64,000 nucleotides of DNA. Source: Aselliscus stoliczkanus. Lineage: Eukaryota > Chordata > Mammalia > Chiroptera > Hipposideridae. The DNA is taken from NCBI GenBank assembly GCA_033961575.1, contig CM066735.1, forward strand, positions 88,415,449 through 88,479,448, given 5' to 3'. The translations under genes and the position numbers were made by a program. Positions 43,881-55,412 of the stretch are shown piece by piece (positions within the stretch are counted from its first letter, which is position 1; every line of letters begins with the position of its first letter). The notes beneath the pieces are model-generated. The model searched no databases, was not told where the DNA came from, and saw only the letters and a list, made by a program, of their open reading frames with translations.

Positions 43881-44659
43881 TCTTGCTGCCATGGTTCAGG
43901 TGGAGTTCTTTGGAGTTGGGGTACAGTGACCTAAGCTGGGGAACTAGGATAAAGTCCACCAGCCAACGAAGCAGAAATTATACCATTCATGCTTTTTTAA
44001 ATTTTTACTTACATATTGTTTCTCTGTTTGGTTTTCTATGTTATTGAATATACCATTTTTAGTTTAATTAGGGAGTCCCTGAGAATGGGGTTTTTACACC
44101 TGGGTCAGATTGGCACAGAGGGAGCTGAGTGCCCCAGGCCACCCTGATGGTGGCCTGGCAGGGTTCAAAGTGAGACGACACCGAAGGCACACTGGCGAAG
44201 GAGGCCTGGCCTCGGCTGCTTGGTTCCTCTGGGCTTGTTCCCATCTGGACACTCTCCCTCCATGGCCAAAGTTTAGAGTTCCTTGTTGGATTTTGTTGGA
44301 GAATACATTATGTTTTAAATACAGCACCATCACCAAAAAGTTAGAGATTAAAAAAATACTAATAAACAATGTGAGGTGAGATCCAAAAGATGGTACGCTG
44401 TGATGAGGTGGAAAAGAGAATCTGGAAAACAACCTGCACCTGAAATCAATAGAAACTAATATCGAATGGCAACTACCTGAAAACGTAGATAATTAAAAAA
44501 AGAAAATAGACAATTGTTCCAGAAGTGCACCTGCGATTTGTCTAATGTGACATGGACCTGTGTTATAGCAGCACCACCCCCTAGGGGCTTCATTTGGGGA
44601 AAGTAAAATATTTCCTACTAACGAAAGTCACAGCTAACAGAAATTACTCCTTTTAATAA
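43881..44659. other. Intergenic
   Basis: A perfect 10-bp inverted repeat (CCAGGCCACC, 5-base loop) lies at 44134-44158. No gene or clear repeat otherwise. Confidence 0.4.
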
Positions 44660-44835
44660 TGTTTTAAAATGTATACACTTTTGCACAAGGGAGTTTTTTC
44701 TGGTGATAGGTCTTGTCCTGTATTCTGATGGTGGTGGTGGTTACATGGGTCTATTCATGTGTTAAAATCCTCTGAACTGTACACACCACCAATGGTCAAT
44801 TTTGTTGTAGAATCATTTTTTAAGTGAAAAAAAAT
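44660..44835 (+). repeat. L1 3' UTR fragment
   Basis: TGATGGTGGTGGTTACATGG then CCTCTGAACTGTACACACCA is a standard L1 3' phrase in sense. Confidence 0.6.
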
Positions 44836-45154
44836 TTTTGAAGGAAAAAATCCTACATTCTTTAGGGAAATGTTAAAATGTGTATACTTCCCAGCCTTTC
44901 TCAACAAGGTAAGCTGCATAACAGTTTACGTCTTCTGTGGGATTCGGGGGTATCATTTGAGGAGCAGGATAACCAGTAACATTCCCTTTGGTAAAAAGGC
45001 CATTTTTCCGGAAGGTTGATGAAGTATAAGCGCAAGGGCCCGCCCCCCCACCCCCATTATCATAGGCCCATGAGTGCAGGCTCTAGCTGGGCATTGCAGA
45101 GTGTTTTGGTAAATTGCAAAATAACTGATATATCTCAAAAGAAAGGGATCAGTA

Positions 45155-45156
<2 letters not shown>
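44836..45156. other. Intergenic, nothing recognised
   Basis: No gene or repeat. Confidence 0.4.

Positions 45157-45197
<41 letters not shown>
45157..45197. repeat. (TG)n microsatellite
   Basis: 20 uninterrupted TG dinucleotides. Confidence 0.95.
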
Positions 45198-45198
<1 letters not shown>

Positions 45199-48100
45199 CC
45201 CATTGCAAACAAATACCCCCTTTATACCTAATTGGTTTACATATTTGTATTCTTTTTCTTAACAATAGTCCCTTAAGTTCTATAAACTTCAAATCCCACA
45301 GTACCTGGGTAATTCTTGGTCAAGGGTTGCAGAGGTGTACTGGATATCTGATAACCCAGCATGCTGTCCTCTAGTCCTTGGGTTGATTTTTTTTAGAGGA
45401 TTTTTGCCATTACTCACTTTTTTTTCCTGTGGTGCTATGTCTGACTTTAATAATACTCACATTTTATTTGTTAATTTCCTTCTTCTGGTCTGTTTGGGGC
45501 TAGAAAATCATATAATGAAGCTTTTTAGAATGACTTCACCTCTGGGTAAGAGTTTAACAGTTTTTTGTGTTGGAACACACTACCTAAATTTTTTCTACTC
45601 ATTTCCCAGCTCCCACATATACTTCAGATGGTTGATGTTTCTACACAAATTATTACTGTATGACTTAGATTTTTATCATTTGCTTGTTAATAAAACAAGA
45701 CATTTTATGTTGAAAAAAAGGAGGAAATAGAGGCTTAGGAGTTGAAACATTTTTTAAGACAAATTTTAAACTTTTAAGCTCCTTATTATAGACATCTTGG
45801 TTTTCCAAGAAAGCACCCAACAGTGTATAGGCAGGTATGTACTTTCCATCAACATTTGTGGTTTCAGAGATTCTAGGTGCACCTGTGTCCATTTCAGGCT
45901 CTGGCTATCATAAGTGATGTGAGCTTTAATATGTCACTTCCCTACACTGTGGTCTCTATGGCTCCTCCCAGCTCTGTGATTCTTTCTATAGAGCTTGTCT
46001 CTGGAATTAAGGAGTGGGTCTCCTAGGGAAGTTCAGAGGTGTCACTGCAGCTTGTGGCCAGCAGGAGGCTGTGGCGTCTAGTGGCTGTAGGCCTCCGAAC
46101 GCAGAATTTATCAGAACAAACAGAGGGCGCCTCGCCATCCTCAGAGCTGCTCACCACTCTTCTTTCCAAACCGTATTCTCCACCTCCACACTATGTCTGA
46201 TGCAGAACTAGATACTAATAATGGATAATAATACCATAAGTATTAACTACTGCATAATTAATAGGTTGTAAAGAATACTGCCATTAAGCACAATAATCTG
46301 TGTTCTTATGACACTTTCGTCCTAAACTAGTCAGCATTTCTTTTCCAGTTGCCGGACTGAGTAGAGGTAGAGGGTTACAAGAGGCCAACAATTTCCTCCA
46401 ATCTGAACCAGGGAGGAAAGGCATTCCTCCTTTCTACCCATCACCTGACATAGCTCTAATGGGTACAGCATGACTCACAGGTCTTATGTCCAAGGAGTCT
46501 TTGGGCCCATTACTGCCTCCAAATCTGATGGTTCAGTGATAAGTACCTAGGAAATCTTAGCTATTTGGTTGTACTTTAACCTTGGCCAGCCGAGATAATA
46601 GGACATTGGGTACAGGACTAAGGGAGCCCATACTCTTCTCTGTCCCTTTCTAAGGGACAGTGACGAAAAACTACTGACAAAGCCTTTCTTGTTGAAGTGA
46701 CAGTGAGACAGCAAATTCAGTGACAAGGGCATGGGTTCCTGATAAGGCCCTGGAAATCCCAATGGGAAGGCAGTCTGGTTATGCTCAAAGATGGCCCAAG
46801 CCCTAACTTTCTAAAGCTCTGCATTTGGGGTTGGCCCTAAGAAGCCAAGTGAGGGTTTCAGGCATCCAGTGACATTGCACCTTGGCTGGCAGCCCTAAGG
46901 TCATCCTCAGTGAAGTCTTGCTGGACACAGTGGTGGTGCATTATGTCTAGCACAAGGGCCTTGCACAGCACCGCTGCTCAATCAATGTTTATGTGAAATG
47001 CAGGACTCAGCATTTCACCTCCTCTCTAGGGGCGTGGAAATGGGATCATCATTAGAACCAGGGAAATCAGAAATGTGATGTGTTGGCCATGCAGCAAGGT
47101 GCTGAAGGATGATGGAGCAGAGAATTCTGGATTTGGGCCTTGAAGGTGTTTCATGGAAAAAGTTGGAAAGTTAACCCTGCCCCCTGTGAGGCCCCCAATA
47201 TTTTTCATGGATTGAGATCTCCGAGAAACAGTCAGCTTCTAGAAGATTAAGCCTTTAATCTGAATGTGGCTTTTGAAAGGCTTGGGGTATCTAGTTCCTT
47301 TGGACTCATTCAGATATGGTAAAGTTTGTACTGACCTGCTGTGAGAGGGAAAGGAAATTCCTGCACTGGATGGAGGTAGGAGAGGGCAGCAAGTATGTAT
47401 TGGCAGGATTAGTCCTTGACCTTGTCTATTCTCAGCAGCCCTGTATTTCCTTAACTGGTCAAAGTAATGGAGGCCTGTAAGCTCTTGTATCCCCTACTCC
47501 CTACTTCCCCTCTAGCCTAACATTCTAGAAATAGCTCCTGCCCTTTGTGAATGAGATCCTTTCACTCTTTAGATCTGGTTGCTAGAGTCTAGCATTGGTG
47601 CACACCCCACCCCCACCCCCACCCAAATCCCCTTCTCCATTCTTGCCAGAAATCAGCAAAGTCAAGGAAAAGGGAATTGGGCCAGAAATGTAGGTTCTTG
47701 TTCCTTGGCCACATGACATAAGGCCAAGGAAGGGCCTTATTCTCTGAAACTGTTCAATGGAAAGGAGCAAGAGACGTTTTAAAAATGTGAGGAGGTTATG
47801 AGAATTGAAATTTTGCTTGAAGTTCTAACATTATTCATTGTCCTTCTAAACTGAGGCCGCCCGTGACATTGCAGCATCAAATGGATTTTCTCCATGAATT
47901 ATGAAAAAATGTCCTACTAATAATCAGTGGTCTCCAAAGAGACAGGCCAAGTAAGTCATACCTGAGAGGAGGTCCCAAGTGTAAAATTCAAGTACTTTGA
48001 GTCCTCACTATTTCCTTATCAAGAAAAACGTAGGAGGAAAATATAAAGGGAGACCAAGGACCAGTAACCAGGACATGGGATATTTTCACAAGGGTTTCTC

Positions 48101-48629
48101 TTTGGAGCCAAAAGCCCATTAAATTTCATTTTGTTTCCACTGCAACCTCCAAGTTCAAAGAAGCTTCATTTGAGACTTTTTGTTCTCTCCTTCATAACCA
48201 TTGAACTATACATTTAAGCCCACATACAGCCTCTGATAGTATCCAATCCAAGACTGCCAGTTTGGGGAAACCTTTGACCTTGCTGATTTCGGCAGTGCTG
48301 AGGGTTAATGAAGAGCTGGGAGGAGTGTTTGAAATGAGATTAAGCTGTAGCAGAGCTCATTGTTGCATCAGCCTGAATCAGCGAAGGGATGGGCCAACTG
48401 TGAGGGAGAAGTAAAGTCTTGCCTTCCTTGCCCTCAGGAAACTGCTTTTGAAAAGTAAACAGAATGGTTCACTGCATTTGGGAATCCATAGATGAGTCTT
48501 GGACATGATGGCAAATAGAGCTTCAGACATAAAGTATCTGCTAATTAAAGCATACAGCTGCTGTCGTGAGGATCCTTTGGTTGCCTGGCAGGCCAAGTTG
48601 AGGAGGTCTCCTGTGTGTGCATGTGCACA
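45198..48629. other. Intergenic, mostly single-copy
   Basis: No gene family is recognised. A small L2/MIR-like tail lies at 46925-46990 (GGGCCTTGCACAGCACCGC, CAATCAATGTTTATG). The remainder, including 47800-48600, is repeat-poor. Confidence 0.4.
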
Positions 48630-48648
48630 TGTGTGTGTGTGTGTGTGT
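48630..48648. repeat. Short (TG)n
   Basis: Nine to ten TG units flanked by other GT-rich DNA (48611-48663). Confidence 0.85.
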
Positions 48649-49282
48649 TTGTACGTGTGCGTTGGGGGGCAGGTAAGAGGTGGGGGAGGGCAGGGAAGCT
48701 CTTGTCTGATGCTATGAAAGCAAGGTCTTCCTTTCGTATGGGAAGGCTTCTCAGCCTGCATTCCGCCCTGCCTCTTGATGCGAAATTCAACTTCACTGCA
48801 ATAAGAGGCATCAGCTGTGGGAAATAAAAGATTGTGATTTCTTTTAACAATACCCAAAGCGTAGAGGGCATATCTTGGAAGGCATTGTTTCTGATTATTT
48901 TGTTCCATAACTGGAGCCAACCATTTTGTAGCAGTCATCCGTGAGTTCCACAGCCCCTTAGAACATATTTGCCTTGGCCGTTCGGAATACCACATAACTG
49001 CATATTCCCTGTCAGGGACTCCTGGAGATTACCTGACAGGAGGTGAGGGGCAGCCTAACAGATGCTCCGCTGCTGCATGTGTGCCCTGTGCTCTGCTGGT
49101 CTCAGCCTCTGTGCTGGGAACAGTATGGTTAGGAGAAGCCTCTCCCTTCGTCTCCACAGTCTCTCTGAATAAGGGATTTCCATATAAGTTTCCAGTTTAG
49201 TTGGATAAGAGGCACTTCTGAGAAGCCAATGGGACCACCATGTACAAACGGGTCCCCCAACATGCCCCCCTAAGACAATGGT
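48649..49282. other. Intergenic, nothing recognised
   Basis: The long minus-strand open frame crossing 48378-48995 includes the TG repeat (translated as HTHTHT) and has no known domain, so it is read as chance. Confidence 0.45.
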
Positions 49283-49425
49283 TCTTAAAGTTTGCTGCAT
49301 ATTTTAGTTACTGGACCCCAGACCAATTTAATTAGATCCCCTTGAGAAGGGAGGCAGGCTCCAATATTTTATAAATACCTTGGGTGATTATAGGATGCAG
49401 CCAAGTTGAAGAACCAGCACTCGAG
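49283..49425. repeat. MER5-like DNA transposon remnant
   Basis: CAATGGTTCTTAAAGTTTGC at one end and TTGAAGAACCAGCAC at the other are inverted, like the hAT-type MER5 family termini. Confidence 0.55.
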
Positions 49426-49843
49426 AATATCCAGATGTTGGTGCTGGCAAAGCTCTGCACCCCGCAAGGGGAACTGCAGCAGCTACAGAGGAACACATTT
49501 GCCTGAAACAGCAAGCGGAGCAAAGAGACCTCACAGTTGTGAATATTGATGCCTGACAAACCATGTGAGGTGCAGGGTGCCCCCTCAGTGCCTTTAACTT
49601 TGCTCCTGAAATAGCGCAAACATGGCTGAGGACGTGGATCTGAGATAACAGGCTGACATGTCACTCTTGACTAAATAAGCAGACATTTTAAGCAGAGTGT
49701 CAGTCCAAATGAATGTGAGTATCTGTCCACCTGTTCTTGAGCATGGCTTTATGCTGTGAGCCATGGCCCAGGTTTTGCAACAAAATTCCCTCTTCATGAT
49801 CAGAAAAGCAGTAGAGTTGAGAAGCACTAAACACACACACATG

Positions 49844-49844
<1 letters not shown>
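49426..49844. other. Intergenic, nothing recognised
   Basis: No gene or repeat. Confidence 0.4.

Positions 49845-49878
<34 letters not shown>
49845..49878. repeat. (GA)n microsatellite
   Basis: About 16 GA dinucleotides. Confidence 0.95.
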
Positions 49879-49880
<2 letters not shown>

Positions 49881-50285
49881 ATGGGTATTTAACATGACAG
49901 CTAAAAAGATTACTACACGCTGCTCTGAGGCCAATTCCATCCTCCATTCCTGCTCAGTTATAAGAGGTGTATCAGAGGCTATTTCCCTTCACTGATGCTG
50001 GAAAACAGAGTGAGGCGTCATAGCTCCAACACAACCATGTGCATTTTGGGCTTGGGCTTGCTGGCTGAGGGTCTGGGGAACACAATCTCCCTCATATCTA
50101 TTTCCAGTATTAAAGAAAACCAGGAGCTGAATTGCTCCCTTGGTAGGGAGTGGGGGGCACAGGATGTGTCAGTGGTGCATGCCTAGTTTGCTACCTGTTG
50201 GCTCTTAAAGAGACTGAGGTCAGCTTGTGAACACAGCTTGTCATGGATAACCGTGAAAGTGCCACAAGGATTGATTTTGTGGTTA
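49879..50285. other. Intergenic, nothing recognised
   Basis: No gene or repeat. Confidence 0.4.
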
Positions 50286-50530
50286 GAAATAAATTTTAGT
50301 GAGTATGACCATTTGCAAATATAGAATTCACAAATACTAAGGATCAACTGTATTTCATAGGCTATATTCTTAGAATTGGACACATAGGATAACAGAGTAT
50401 ACACACTTTAAGTACTGATAGGTACTGTCAAATTTCCACCTTCATGAAAAGATACATTCATTTGCTTTCCCATCAGTGGTATGTGAGAGTGCTCACTTTC
50501 CCACCTTCTTGTCAACTCAGGCCAGACCTT
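50286..50530 (-). repeat. Old L1 3' UTR fragment
   Basis: GGCTATATTCTTAGAATTGG, ACTGTCAAATTTCCACCTTC and TCCCATCAGTGGTATGTGAG match the same ancient L1 3' UTR type seen at 36100. Confidence 0.55.
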
Positions 50531-50689
50531 TGGTGGCAGTGTTCACATGGATCAGGGAGTCTCAGATTTTTATATTGATGACAAAAATCACATAGGGATG
50601 AACAAAATTTACAAATGACAAAGTGGGAGTGAGATGTGGGCTGAGGAACAAGGGGAATAGGTACCCAGAGTCCCTGAGATGCTTATTAG

Positions 50690-51665
50690 AATCTTGGGTT
50701 TCCTTCCAGAATCCTCCAGGTACCCTGGGTTCCATAGAGTTCAGTTTCATTGTACAAGAAGGTTGAGATGTACAGGGATGGTTCAGACAGTGACCTCAAC
50801 CTCAGTGGGCACCTTGTCCTCATGTAGCAGGCTGTAGGAGGTGTGACTTGGCACACCTGTTGCAGTGGATGAGCCAACAGCGTGGGCACACTGCTGTACA
50901 GCTTGAGGACTGGCCAGGCCAGCACCATCTCACACTTGTAGCCGGTACCCTTGGTGTCCAGGCTGCGTGCGAAGGCAGACGTGTCTCTCCAACTCATCTC
51001 CTCCTTCTTATGGGCACCATACACAGACACTGGACCATTTTCAGAACAAGCTGTCAGGGCAAAGGCTGTGGAAGAAGGTGGTGCAGACCCAGTATGGGCG
51101 GGGATCCTTCTGCGGGTTTTCAGTGACAGGCAGCTTGGTAGTCAGCTGCATGAGGCCAGAGACCTTCAAGATTGAAGGTGGAGCAGCCTCTCCTGGGCTG
51201 AGGCAGCTGCAGAGCTCACAGGGGTCCGAGGTCAGGTGGGACAGCCAGGTCCTGTAGTAACTCACCACCACCAGCTCGAATTCATGGCTCTTGTCAATCT
51301 TGAGTTTAGTCTGCAGTAACGTTTTGATCACTTCCTGGAATGGTGAGGGCATTGATTTGGCAGCTGTTGAGTGAATCCAGCTGTGTCACTGACATTTTCC
51401 CCAACAGGTTGATCACCTTCTGGACATCTGACCCTAAGCGTCAGCACCAGACCTTAGGGGCTGGCAAGGGTACCTACCAAGGCTTTGGCCCAGCTCCTGG
51501 AGGGTGGAGGGTCGCATCATCAGTAGTGGCTGCCCCATCCTCAGCCTTGATGCCTTGGCTTTTTCAGGGTTGCACTGCATGTGGAGATATGGTTTGGCAG
51601 ACTCCTCTTCCTCCCTGCCCTCCTCCTCCTCTTCCCAGCTGGAGATGGTTCAGCATTGCCGCAAC
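50690..51665 (-). pseudogene. Unidentified broken coding-like stretch
   Basis: The minus strand holds successive open segments: an acidic run with AKPYLHMQCNPEKAKASRLR (51600-51540), KVINLLGKMSVTQLDSLNS (51420-51360), QEVIKTLLQTKLKIDKSHEF then ELVVVSYYRTWLSHLTSD (51335-51230), and further SAFARSLDTKGTGYKCEMVL and AWPVLKLYSSVPTLLAHPLQ (50995-50860). Shifts of frame separate them (near 51350 and 51035). The text looks protein-like and intronless, as in an old processed pseudogene, but I cannot name the parent. A chance GC-rich frame is the alternative. Confidence 0.45.
50839..50858. promoter_or_regulatory. Paired T-box half-sites
   Basis: AGGTGTGACTTGGCACACCT has two AGGTGTG arms in inverted order, each a T-box core (the complement of CACACCT). 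Spacing and orientation differ from the classical Brachyury palindrome (TCACACCTAGGTGTGA). It lies in the coding-like stretch above and may be chance. Confidence 0.25.
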
Positions 51666-51689
51666 ACCCCAAATCTTTAACTTCTATAT

Positions 51690-51785
51690 TGGCAGTGCCC
51701 AGCGTGTTGCTTGGCATATTGTCAGTGCTTAATCAAAGTTGGTTGGTTGGTTGACTGACTGACTCACTGAATGAATGAATGAACT
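51690..51785 (+). repeat. L2 3' end
   Basis: CAGTGCCCAGCGTGTTGCTT, GTCAGTGCTTAATCAAAGTT and GAATGAATGAATGAA match the L2 terminus. Confidence 0.65.
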
Positions 51786-52615
51786 TTAGTTATGGCTTTT
51801 CAGTCCCATCCCATTTAGTTGTAGACTTTCCAGATTTCTCTGAAGTTAATCTTAACAGTAGTCCTTGGATGGCTTTTCTGAGTATTTTATCCTTACCTTC
51901 AATGAGTCCAAACAACAGTGGGAAAGCAAAGGTTCTGAAAAGCAATGATGACTCAGAGGCCAGCTTTTTCTCCACAAAGGCCAAGAGCTACTAGAGTGAA
52001 GTGCAGTTACCTTGACAAAGCTGATAAGCAATTGATTTTCAATTCGGTAAATTATGAAACATTTTTCAAACCAAAGACAACACTAATTAAAACCAAAGAA
52101 GATTAACCATGCACTTAGGTCTTTCACTAACTGTAATGAATTAATTGGGTTTCTGGAACATTACTCAGCCCTGGAAGAATAAAGGACAGATATGTGTACC
52201 CCAGTCTGCTGAACATGATAATGAGGTCTCCACCTCATTTGCAGGAAAAATGTTCTTCTGTGGGCATCCAGAAGAACTGACTGAGATAATGAATCTGTGC
52301 CCAATTTTACTTCCCGTTTTATTAATAGATTATTTTACAGACTAATGCAATTCTAAATTAGTTATTCAACAGCACACAGTGGAACTCATGAACAAATCTG
52401 GTTAAATGCTTTCCTTGATTGCACTGCATGTATAAAATCTTTAAAGCGGGGATTCAATTCTTAATTCACACCATCAATTAATGTTTGCACACATTGTATT
52501 AATCAATTTCCTTTGCAGGGGAAAATTGTTTGTTGGTAGGGATGCATTAGTATTTGCGGGCATCTCAAACTACTAATCGGGAATTCCTGGGGAAAGAGGG
52601 AGATAAGGTAGTTTT
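51786..52615. promoter_or_regulatory. Repeat-free AT-rich stretch, candidate conserved element
   Basis: 52020-52160 and 52340-52510 are packed with homeodomain/POU-type cores (CAATTGATTTTCAATT, CACTAATTAAAACC, TGAATTAATTGG, ATCAATTAATGT, TTAATCAATTTCC), with no repeat or coding signal. The composition resembles deeply conserved enhancers of developmental genes. Conservation cannot be assessed here. Confidence 0.35.
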
Positions 52616-52629
52616 TAATTTGTGTTTTT

Positions 52630-53071
52630 TTGGGTTTTTTAAAAGATTTTATTGGGGAATTGGGGGAGGGGAACAGTGTTGGGGAACCAGGAAAAGGGAA
52701 CAGACAAGTTGCTGTCCTTTTGTTCTTCCGTCTAATTGTGGAGGACATTGCTTCACTGGCCCATGTTGGTATCATCATTGCACTCTTCCCAGATGAGGCA
52801 GATCAGTAGCCAGCCTCTGGACGGCTGCTTATGGCGGCTATTGGCAGCTCACGCTGGCTGCCGGCCACTCACTGTAGCCTATGGCAGCCCACTGCAGCAG
52901 GGGCTGCAGATATGCCATCCTGGGGACTCACAGCAGCCCAGCTCCAAGTGGAGCTGTTGTTCACCATCTTAGCTGTAGACGGCAGTGTCACTGGCCCTCA
53001 TATGTGAGATCTGAACCGGGGTTGCTGCTGTCCCAAGCTAGCTCTTAACCAATGCACCACTCTGCCGGCCC
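52630..53071 (-). repeat. Composite tRNA-headed SINE, copy B (442 bp)
   Basis: Same architecture as copy A at 22736. It has only one copy of the 20-bp body unit (52854-52873), and a 25-26 bp duplication bounded by GGAACAG near its tail (about 52670-52705). The near-perfect TSD TAATTTGTGTTTTT (52616-52629) matches TAATTTATGTTTTT (53072-53085). Confidence 0.8.
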
Positions 53072-53343
53072 TAATTTATGTTTTTAAATATCAAAATACT
53101 TTCTTATGTTCATGATATAGTAAAGGTAAAAAGCACGTTCAAATGATATGATTGTACAGCGCCATATTTGTTCACCATCTAGAAGAGTCTAGAAGAATGT
53201 TTCCTAAATTTTTGACCATGATTATTTCCAGGTAATAGGCTTCCTGGTGACTTCTTTTCTTTTCTTTTTGTTTTCCTATATTTGCAGAAAAATTTCTTCA
53301 GAGAACACATATAATTAAAATAAAGAACAGAGAGCCATACATA
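53072..53343. other. Intergenic
   Basis: Nothing recognised between two mobile elements. Confidence 0.4.
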
Positions 53344-53582
53344 CCAGGGGTGTCCAAAAAATGTATACAAGTGGACACTTTGGTCAATGTTGCTCAAGCA
53401 GTAGTTCACCATAATCAGAAGTGTCTGGATGCTGTAGGTAACCACTTTGAGCACCTCTTGTAATTGCAGAGGTCAAGCATGATTTGTATTCATCTTTTGT
53501 TATTGGTATATATATTGAGTATCACAATTTTCATACAGTTTTCGTTTCTTAAAGTGTGTATACATTATTTTGGCACCCTCTG
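53344..53582. mobile_element. Mariner-type MITE (239 bp)
   Basis: The ends are inverted repeats: CAGGGGTGTCCAAAAAATGT and ATACAA on the left against CAGAGGGTGCCAAAATAATG and TATACAC read from the right. TA dinucleotides flank both sides (53342-53343 and 53583-53584), the Tc1/mariner target. It is far too short for a transposase. Fragments like MVNYCLSNIDQSVHLY in reverse suggest residual mariner-like text, but no gene remains. Confidence 0.75.
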
Positions 53583-53584
53583 TA

Positions 53585-53690
53585 CATACATACACTAAAA
53601 TATACTAAAAAACATATAAAGTATTATGTGATTTCTAGGAGTCCTAATATTCAATAAATCCCTGTGGAAATGGACTATAGAAAAATCTAC
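53585..53690. other. Short intergenic gap
   Basis: Nothing recognised. Confidence 0.4.
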
Positions 53691-53752
53691 AGAGCGGCCC
53701 CAGTTCAGTCCCACATATGAGGGCCAGTGACACTGCCCTCAAAAAGAAAAAA
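53691..53752 (+). repeat. 5'-truncated type 1 SINE with TSD
   Basis: CGGCCCCAGTTCAGTCCCAC then ATATGAGGGCCAGTGACACT and GCCCTCAAAAAG. TSD GAAAAATCTAC lies at 53680-53690 and 53753-53763. Confidence 0.85.
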
Positions 53753-53763
53753 GAAAAATCTAC

Positions 53764-53990
53764 CACATCCCAGAATGGAATGTTGACTGTGACAAATACA
53801 TTAAATTGTATTACAAATGTATAACCTCACTGAATCGGGTTGGGAAAAAAGAGCTAACCTACCTAACTTCTAAAAATGGTACTTTGGGTACTGGGAGACT
53901 AAAGAGAAACAGAACTCTACATAAACACTTTAGTTAGTAAATGTGCTTCTTACACGGCTGTGGGTTGAACAAATAAGTAAATAAATGCCA
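53764..53990. other. Intergenic
   Basis: Nothing recognised. Confidence 0.4.
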
Positions 53991-54290
53991 GAAAAAGAAG
54001 TTACGGATATGCAGAAAGGAAAGGCTGAAATTCCCTGTATGGTGTTGGATTCCAAGTAGGAGATACCAGTACGAAATTATGTTTATTTTATTACTGTGAT
54101 ATATACATATATTTTACTTATTTTAATATATGCATGCACATAGCTAGACACAGAAATCATGGTTATGCAAGATGTTTACATTAGAAGAAGCTGAGTAAAA
54201 GATATACTGGGGCTTTATTATTTTTTTGCAAATTTTCTATAAATCTAAAGTGACTCTGAAATTAAAAGAAATTCAAATCTATCTATTATT
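53991..54290 (+). repeat. Old L1 3' end
   Basis: TGCAAATTTTCTATAAATCT then AAAGTGACTCTGAAATTAAA is the L1M-type terminal phrase in sense. Confidence 0.6.
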
Positions 54291-54364
54291 TTATAGAGCT
54301 AGCTTATTCTAATTATTTCTGCTATCCAAAGAAATGCTCTGTTAATAATCTCTATCTCATAGTT

Positions 54365-54570
54365 CAGCATTTAGAACAGCAAGTGAAGAATCAGACTGCC
54401 TGTGTTTGAATTGCGCTTATTATATGTGACCTCGAAGTCATTTAACTTCTCAGTGCTTCAGCTTCTTCATCTGTAAAATGTGAATAATAATGTGTCATAG
54501 GGATGATGTGACGATTAACTAAGACGATGCATGAAAACATTGTTGCATTTGATACATATTAAATAATAGC
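54365..54570 (+). repeat. MIR SINE copy
   Basis: AATCAGACTGCCTGTGTTTG, CTCGAAGTCATTTAACTTCT, CTTCTTCATCTGTAAAATGT and GATGATGTGACGATTAACTA: nearly full-length sense MIR. Confidence 0.85.
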
Positions 54571-55227
54571 ATAAGTCTTCTAAAATGTCCCAGAAATAAC
54601 TTGAAAAAAATTAGTTTTACCAAAAGATTATTTTAGTTATGAATCAGAAAATGGGCCAAAGAGGCAGAGATGGATAAAAAGAGGTAAAATGAATCTGACT
54701 GATTGTTATGTCCCAGTAGGCACCAGCACGAGAACCAATTTAAATAAAGCAATATGAATAAACATACATTTCACTCTTTTTCTGCTTCATAATTTAAGCT
54801 AATTTTTTGCCTTGAATGTTAACAAAGTTTCCTAAGTTGCTCCATTTGTTCCATTTTTTTTCCTGTTCTTTACTCTTCCTGGGTCAGAAAGGCCCAAATA
54901 CCAGAGAATCGCCTGTGAGATACTTTGCTCAGCTGGATGCAATTGCTAAATATTTAGGACATATTATGAATAAACAATTATAGTTTTCTAATATTCCTAG
55001 TATTGCAAAACTCTGGAGTGTTCCTGCAAGTCTAACTACATCATCCTTGGATACTTTACCTTTGGGCCCCATTAGTCACAATCATTACTAAGAAGAGATT
55101 TCTTTTTTTTTTTTTTAAGTTCATTTGCTAGTACCTGATTGAAAGAAACACATTTGGAAAAATCCTGACTTTTGCATTTCATTGGCAACAAAAGGAGAGA
55201 AGTTTTAGAGAATTCCTTCATACAGGA
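54571..55227. other. Intergenic, nothing recognised
   Basis: No gene or repeat. Confidence 0.4.
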
Positions 55228-55412
55228 CAGTGGCTCACCAGTGTTAGCTGCATCAGGACCACCTGGAGGGCTTCTGAAAGCACAGATTCCCAGGCTCACT
55301 CCAGAGTTTCAAATTCAGTAGGTTTGGGGTACAACCTGAGAATTGCATTTCCCATGAACTCCCAAGTGATGCTGATGGGGTCTGTCTGACCATACTTTGG
55401 GTACCACTGGCT
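55228..55412. repeat. MER5A-like hAT element
   Basis: CAGTGGCTCACCAGTGTTAG at the left and TTTGGGTACCACTGG at the right are inverted ends. The middle (GCATCAGGACCACCTGGAGG, TTCAAATTCAGTAGGTTTGG) follows MER5A in reverse. Confidence 0.8.

Noticed and set aside
48378..48995. 205-codon minus-strand open frame
   Set aside because: It runs through a TG microsatellite (HTHTHT in translation), has no domain or family resemblance and no splice or promoter context.
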